64,000 bases of DNA, taken from positions 30,336,762 through 30,400,761 of the forward strand of contig CM060175.1 in assembly GCA_030549775.1 (NCBI GenBank), written 5' to 3'. Position 1 is the stretch's first letter. Each line of letters opens with the position of its first letter. The notes under the pieces were generated by a model. It ran no database searches. It was not told the DNA's origin and saw only the letters and a list, made by a program, of their open reading frames with translations. Source of the stretch: Tamarix chinensis. Its lineage: Eukaryota > Streptophyta > Magnoliopsida > Caryophyllales > Tamaricaceae. The translations under genes were made by a program, and so were the position numbers. Of the stretch, positions 62,089-64,000 are shown one piece after another.

Positions 62089-62799
62089 CTCGATTATTCG
62101 AGTGCTCGTGGTTTAATTGTTTGTTATTAAGCTTTCTTGGTTTAATTACTTTGTCAATTTCACTAACCCATATTACTGAAGCGCGAAGCTAGGGTTTGAG
62201 ATTGATGAAGGAAATCGAAGGATTCCGTTGTGTCTATGCCGGTAACCAATAGGGTTGCGTTTTCTGCTTCGAAACTACTTGGGAAACCCTAAGTAGCTTT
62301 AGATGATTTTCAGCTAGGGTTTGGTCAAGATTCTTGAATCTTGACGATTCTCGAGGAATACTCCTCGATTGGTAAATTTGAACCTTATCTTGCTTCTTAC
62401 TGCAATTTGTGATAACCAATTTGCAAATTATTACGAGATATCATTTTGTTCACAACTAAATAAGTGCACAGGAGGATTGACTGGCGAACCTTTTGGTTTT
62501 AGAAGGGAGTAAGGACTCCAAGAAGAGGGGTCCCTATTTAGTAATTGGGTTAATTGCGTAAATTTCTCTCAATAATATCATTTATTTCTTAAGCTCTCGG
62601 TTGTTTTCAATTTAATAATTACCCGGAATTAGTGTATGATCTGTATTTGCTAATATATATCTTAATATTGTCTGGTATTGTGATATCTTTATAATTAGAT
62701 TGATTGATTTGTTGTCTGTTTGATTTCTTAATAAAGTAAATTGATTTTAGACTCTTTGTTAATTGTGCTTATCTTGAACATTATAAGATAAACCTAATA
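62089..62799 (+). other. Retrotransposon untranslated leader
   Basis: No long frame. The stretch between the primer site and the gag ATG contains an AGGGGTCCCTATTTAG segment and is A+T-richer toward its right end. Packaging or dimerisation signals may lie here but none can be named. Confidence 0.6.
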
Positions 62800-64000
62800 A
62801 TGTCTAACAACGGCCAATCTGTTAATCAATCTATTTCAATTTCTAGTAATGATTTATTAGAAACCCTTAGGAATTTTCAAGAACAAATGATTGCCCAACT
62901 TGTTGTGTTATTTGCTAACCTAGAACAAAGAATAGGAGAATAGGAATTAAGGATTAATGAATTGAAACATAATAGGGTAGATACTCAACATGCAAGGGTA
63001 TTAGGAAGGGCTCCTATGGACCCTAGGACTAGAATTCCACCTGTAGCTAATTTAGAAGAATTAGAGGACCAAGTATCCAACAACAATGATAGGAGGCCTA
63101 GACAGAATAATAGATAAGAAAGGGATTTAGACTTAGTTGATAGGAACCTAAGTAATCTTAAGTTTAGTATACCTAGATTCAATGGCAGAAATGATCCTGA
63201 TTATTATTTTGAGTGGGAAAGGAAGATAGAGTTAGTATTTGAATGTCATATTTACTCTGATGAGAAGAAAATTAAGGTAGCAGTAGTGGAGTTTATAGAG
63301 TATGCTTCTTCTTGGTATCATAACTTTGTTTTAACTAGATGTAAGTGTGGAGAATCACCCATACAAACATGGGATGAGTTTAAAATTTTGATGAGGAAAA
63401 GATTTGTTCCAAGTTATTATTATAGGGAATTACATAAGAGGTTACAAACATTAAATCAAGGGATTAGGTCAGTGGATGAATATTTTAAGGAATTAGAAGT
63501 TTTGATAATTAAAACAGGAATTGTTGAGGATGATGATGCTACCATGGCTAGATTCTTAAGTGGGTTAAATTCTGAAATAGTTGATAAAGTAGAATTATAT
63601 CCTTGTGGGACTTTAAGTGAAATGGTGAACATAGCTACTAAAATAGAGAGTCAGATAAAGAAGACTAGATAGTATAAACCCCCTAGGATTGGGATTAAGA
63701 GTACAATAAGAAGGAATTTTGGGGAAACTGTTTCTGGAAATTGGAAGAATAAAGGGAGATTTGAACCTAGAGGTAGGAACAATGAGGTTAAGGTAGGAAA
63801 TAAGATTGAAAAGGGTAGAAATGTAACAACTAATCCTGCTGGTGGTCCAAATAGAACTAGGGATATCAAATGTTTTAAATGTGGAGGATTAGGACATATA
63901 GCTTCTGAGTGTCCAAACAAGAGGAATATTTTAGTTAGAGAATCTGGAGACATAGAATCTGAATCTGAGGAGGAAGACTTGGAGACTAGTTTGGTTAGAG
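62800..64000 (+). pseudogene. gag: Retrotransposon gag, three in-frame stops, 3' end outside window
   Basis: ATG at 62800 starts MSNNGQSVNQSISISSNDLL. The frame is interrupted by TAG at 62941-62943, TAA at 63115-63117 and TAG at 63670-63672, yet it stays in one phase throughout with no indel. The first part has coiled-coil-like, Glu/Gln-rich sequence; the middle (about 63160-63660) is the Retrotrans_gag domain with IPRFNGRNDPDYYFEWERKI and SVDEYFKELEVL; after a basic stretch comes a CCHC zinc knuckle at 63871-63912 and an acidic tail. Gag forms the particle and binds element RNA. The frame is still open at the window edge, where protease would be expected. Confidence 0.9.
63871..63912 (+). 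other. CCHC zinc knuckle of gag
   Basis: Encodes CFKCGGLGHIASEC, an exact C-x2-C-x4-H-x4-C nucleic-acid-binding knuckle, with all four metal ligands intact despite the upstream stops. Confidence 0.95.

Larger units (their letters stand above)
61400..64000 (+). mobile_element. Ty3/gypsy-type LTR retrotransposon, 5' part, runs off the window
   Basis: The visible order is 5' LTR (about 61400-62074), primer-binding site at 62077, an untranslated leader to about 62799, and gag from 62800 to the edge. The gag type (Retrotrans_gag domain plus one CCHC knuckle) and initiator tRNA-Met primer site suit plant Ty3/gypsy elements, but without pol in view the lineage cannot be fixed and Copia is not formally excluded. 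The LTR and primer site look well kept, while gag carries three stops, so this copy is not coding-competent for gag. Confidence 0.88.

Noticed and set aside
63651..63953. Minus-strand 100-codon frame
   Set aside because: Antisense to gag, whose zinc knuckle is unmistakable on the plus strand.
1..64000. tRNA and rRNA genes
   Set aside because: No cloverleaf with conserved A and B box spacing and no rRNA core motif was seen; the TGGTATCAGAGC at 62077 is a primer site, not a tRNA.

Overview
This window is A+T-rich, repeat-dominated plant nuclear DNA, most likely intergenic heterochromatin of a flowering plant. The evidence is a plant-type CACTA (En/Spm) DNA transposon with spliced genes, a Ty3/gypsy-type retrotransposon primed by initiator tRNA-Met, LTR-like sequences with plant TATA boxes, many AT and AAT microsatellites, and almost no unbroken reading frame. 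No bacterial, organellar, tRNA, rRNA or CRISPR feature was seen. The species cannot be told from the sequence.

Layout. 1-1731 holds a fragment of a degenerate ~1 kb repeat and an LTR-like relic. 1732-15260 is a large LTR-like unit (copy A) split by a complete 9.3 kb CACTA transposon at 3018-12321. The transposon has 14-bp terminal inverted repeats, a 3-bp ACA target duplication, two arrays of hairpin-forming subterminal repeats, and a leftward gene set: a TNP2-type transposase broken by two in-frame stops, then exons for a plant Transposase_24 domain, a DUF8039-like domain and a Ulp1-like protease. 15261-24455 is degenerate repeat array. 24456-28613 is a second copy (B) of the large unit that lacks the transposon and keeps the empty target site. 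28614-37600 is more repeat array, much of it a segmental duplicate of 15-24 kb.

37.6-39.0 kb and 59.7-61.1 kb are two copies of an exon-plus-intron unit, possibly from a DNA transposon. 39.1-40.7 kb holds gene-like exon relics on the minus strand. 40.9-50.2 kb is a local tandem array of ~2.5-3 kb composite modules. 50.5-51.8 kb is the best candidate for a host gene (minus strand, with a GC-rich leader). 53.1-58.8 kb carries a duplicated block with a ~320 bp LTR-like sequence, and an LTR-like promoter near 56.8 kb. 61.4-64.0 kb is the 5' part of a Ty3/gypsy-type element (LTR, TATA box, primer-binding site, gag with three in-frame stops and a zinc knuckle) that runs off the window.

How it fits together. 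The ~1 kb degenerate repeat is the background into which most other elements are inserted; larger blocks were then duplicated with their inserts. The CACTA element arrived after copies A and B separated, because B retains the intact site. The transposase and gag stops show both protein-coding elements are decayed here, although the CACTA ends look well preserved and might still be recognised by a transposase supplied from elsewhere. Exon boundaries were read by eye from GT/AG signals and family motifs; no alignment or database search was run.
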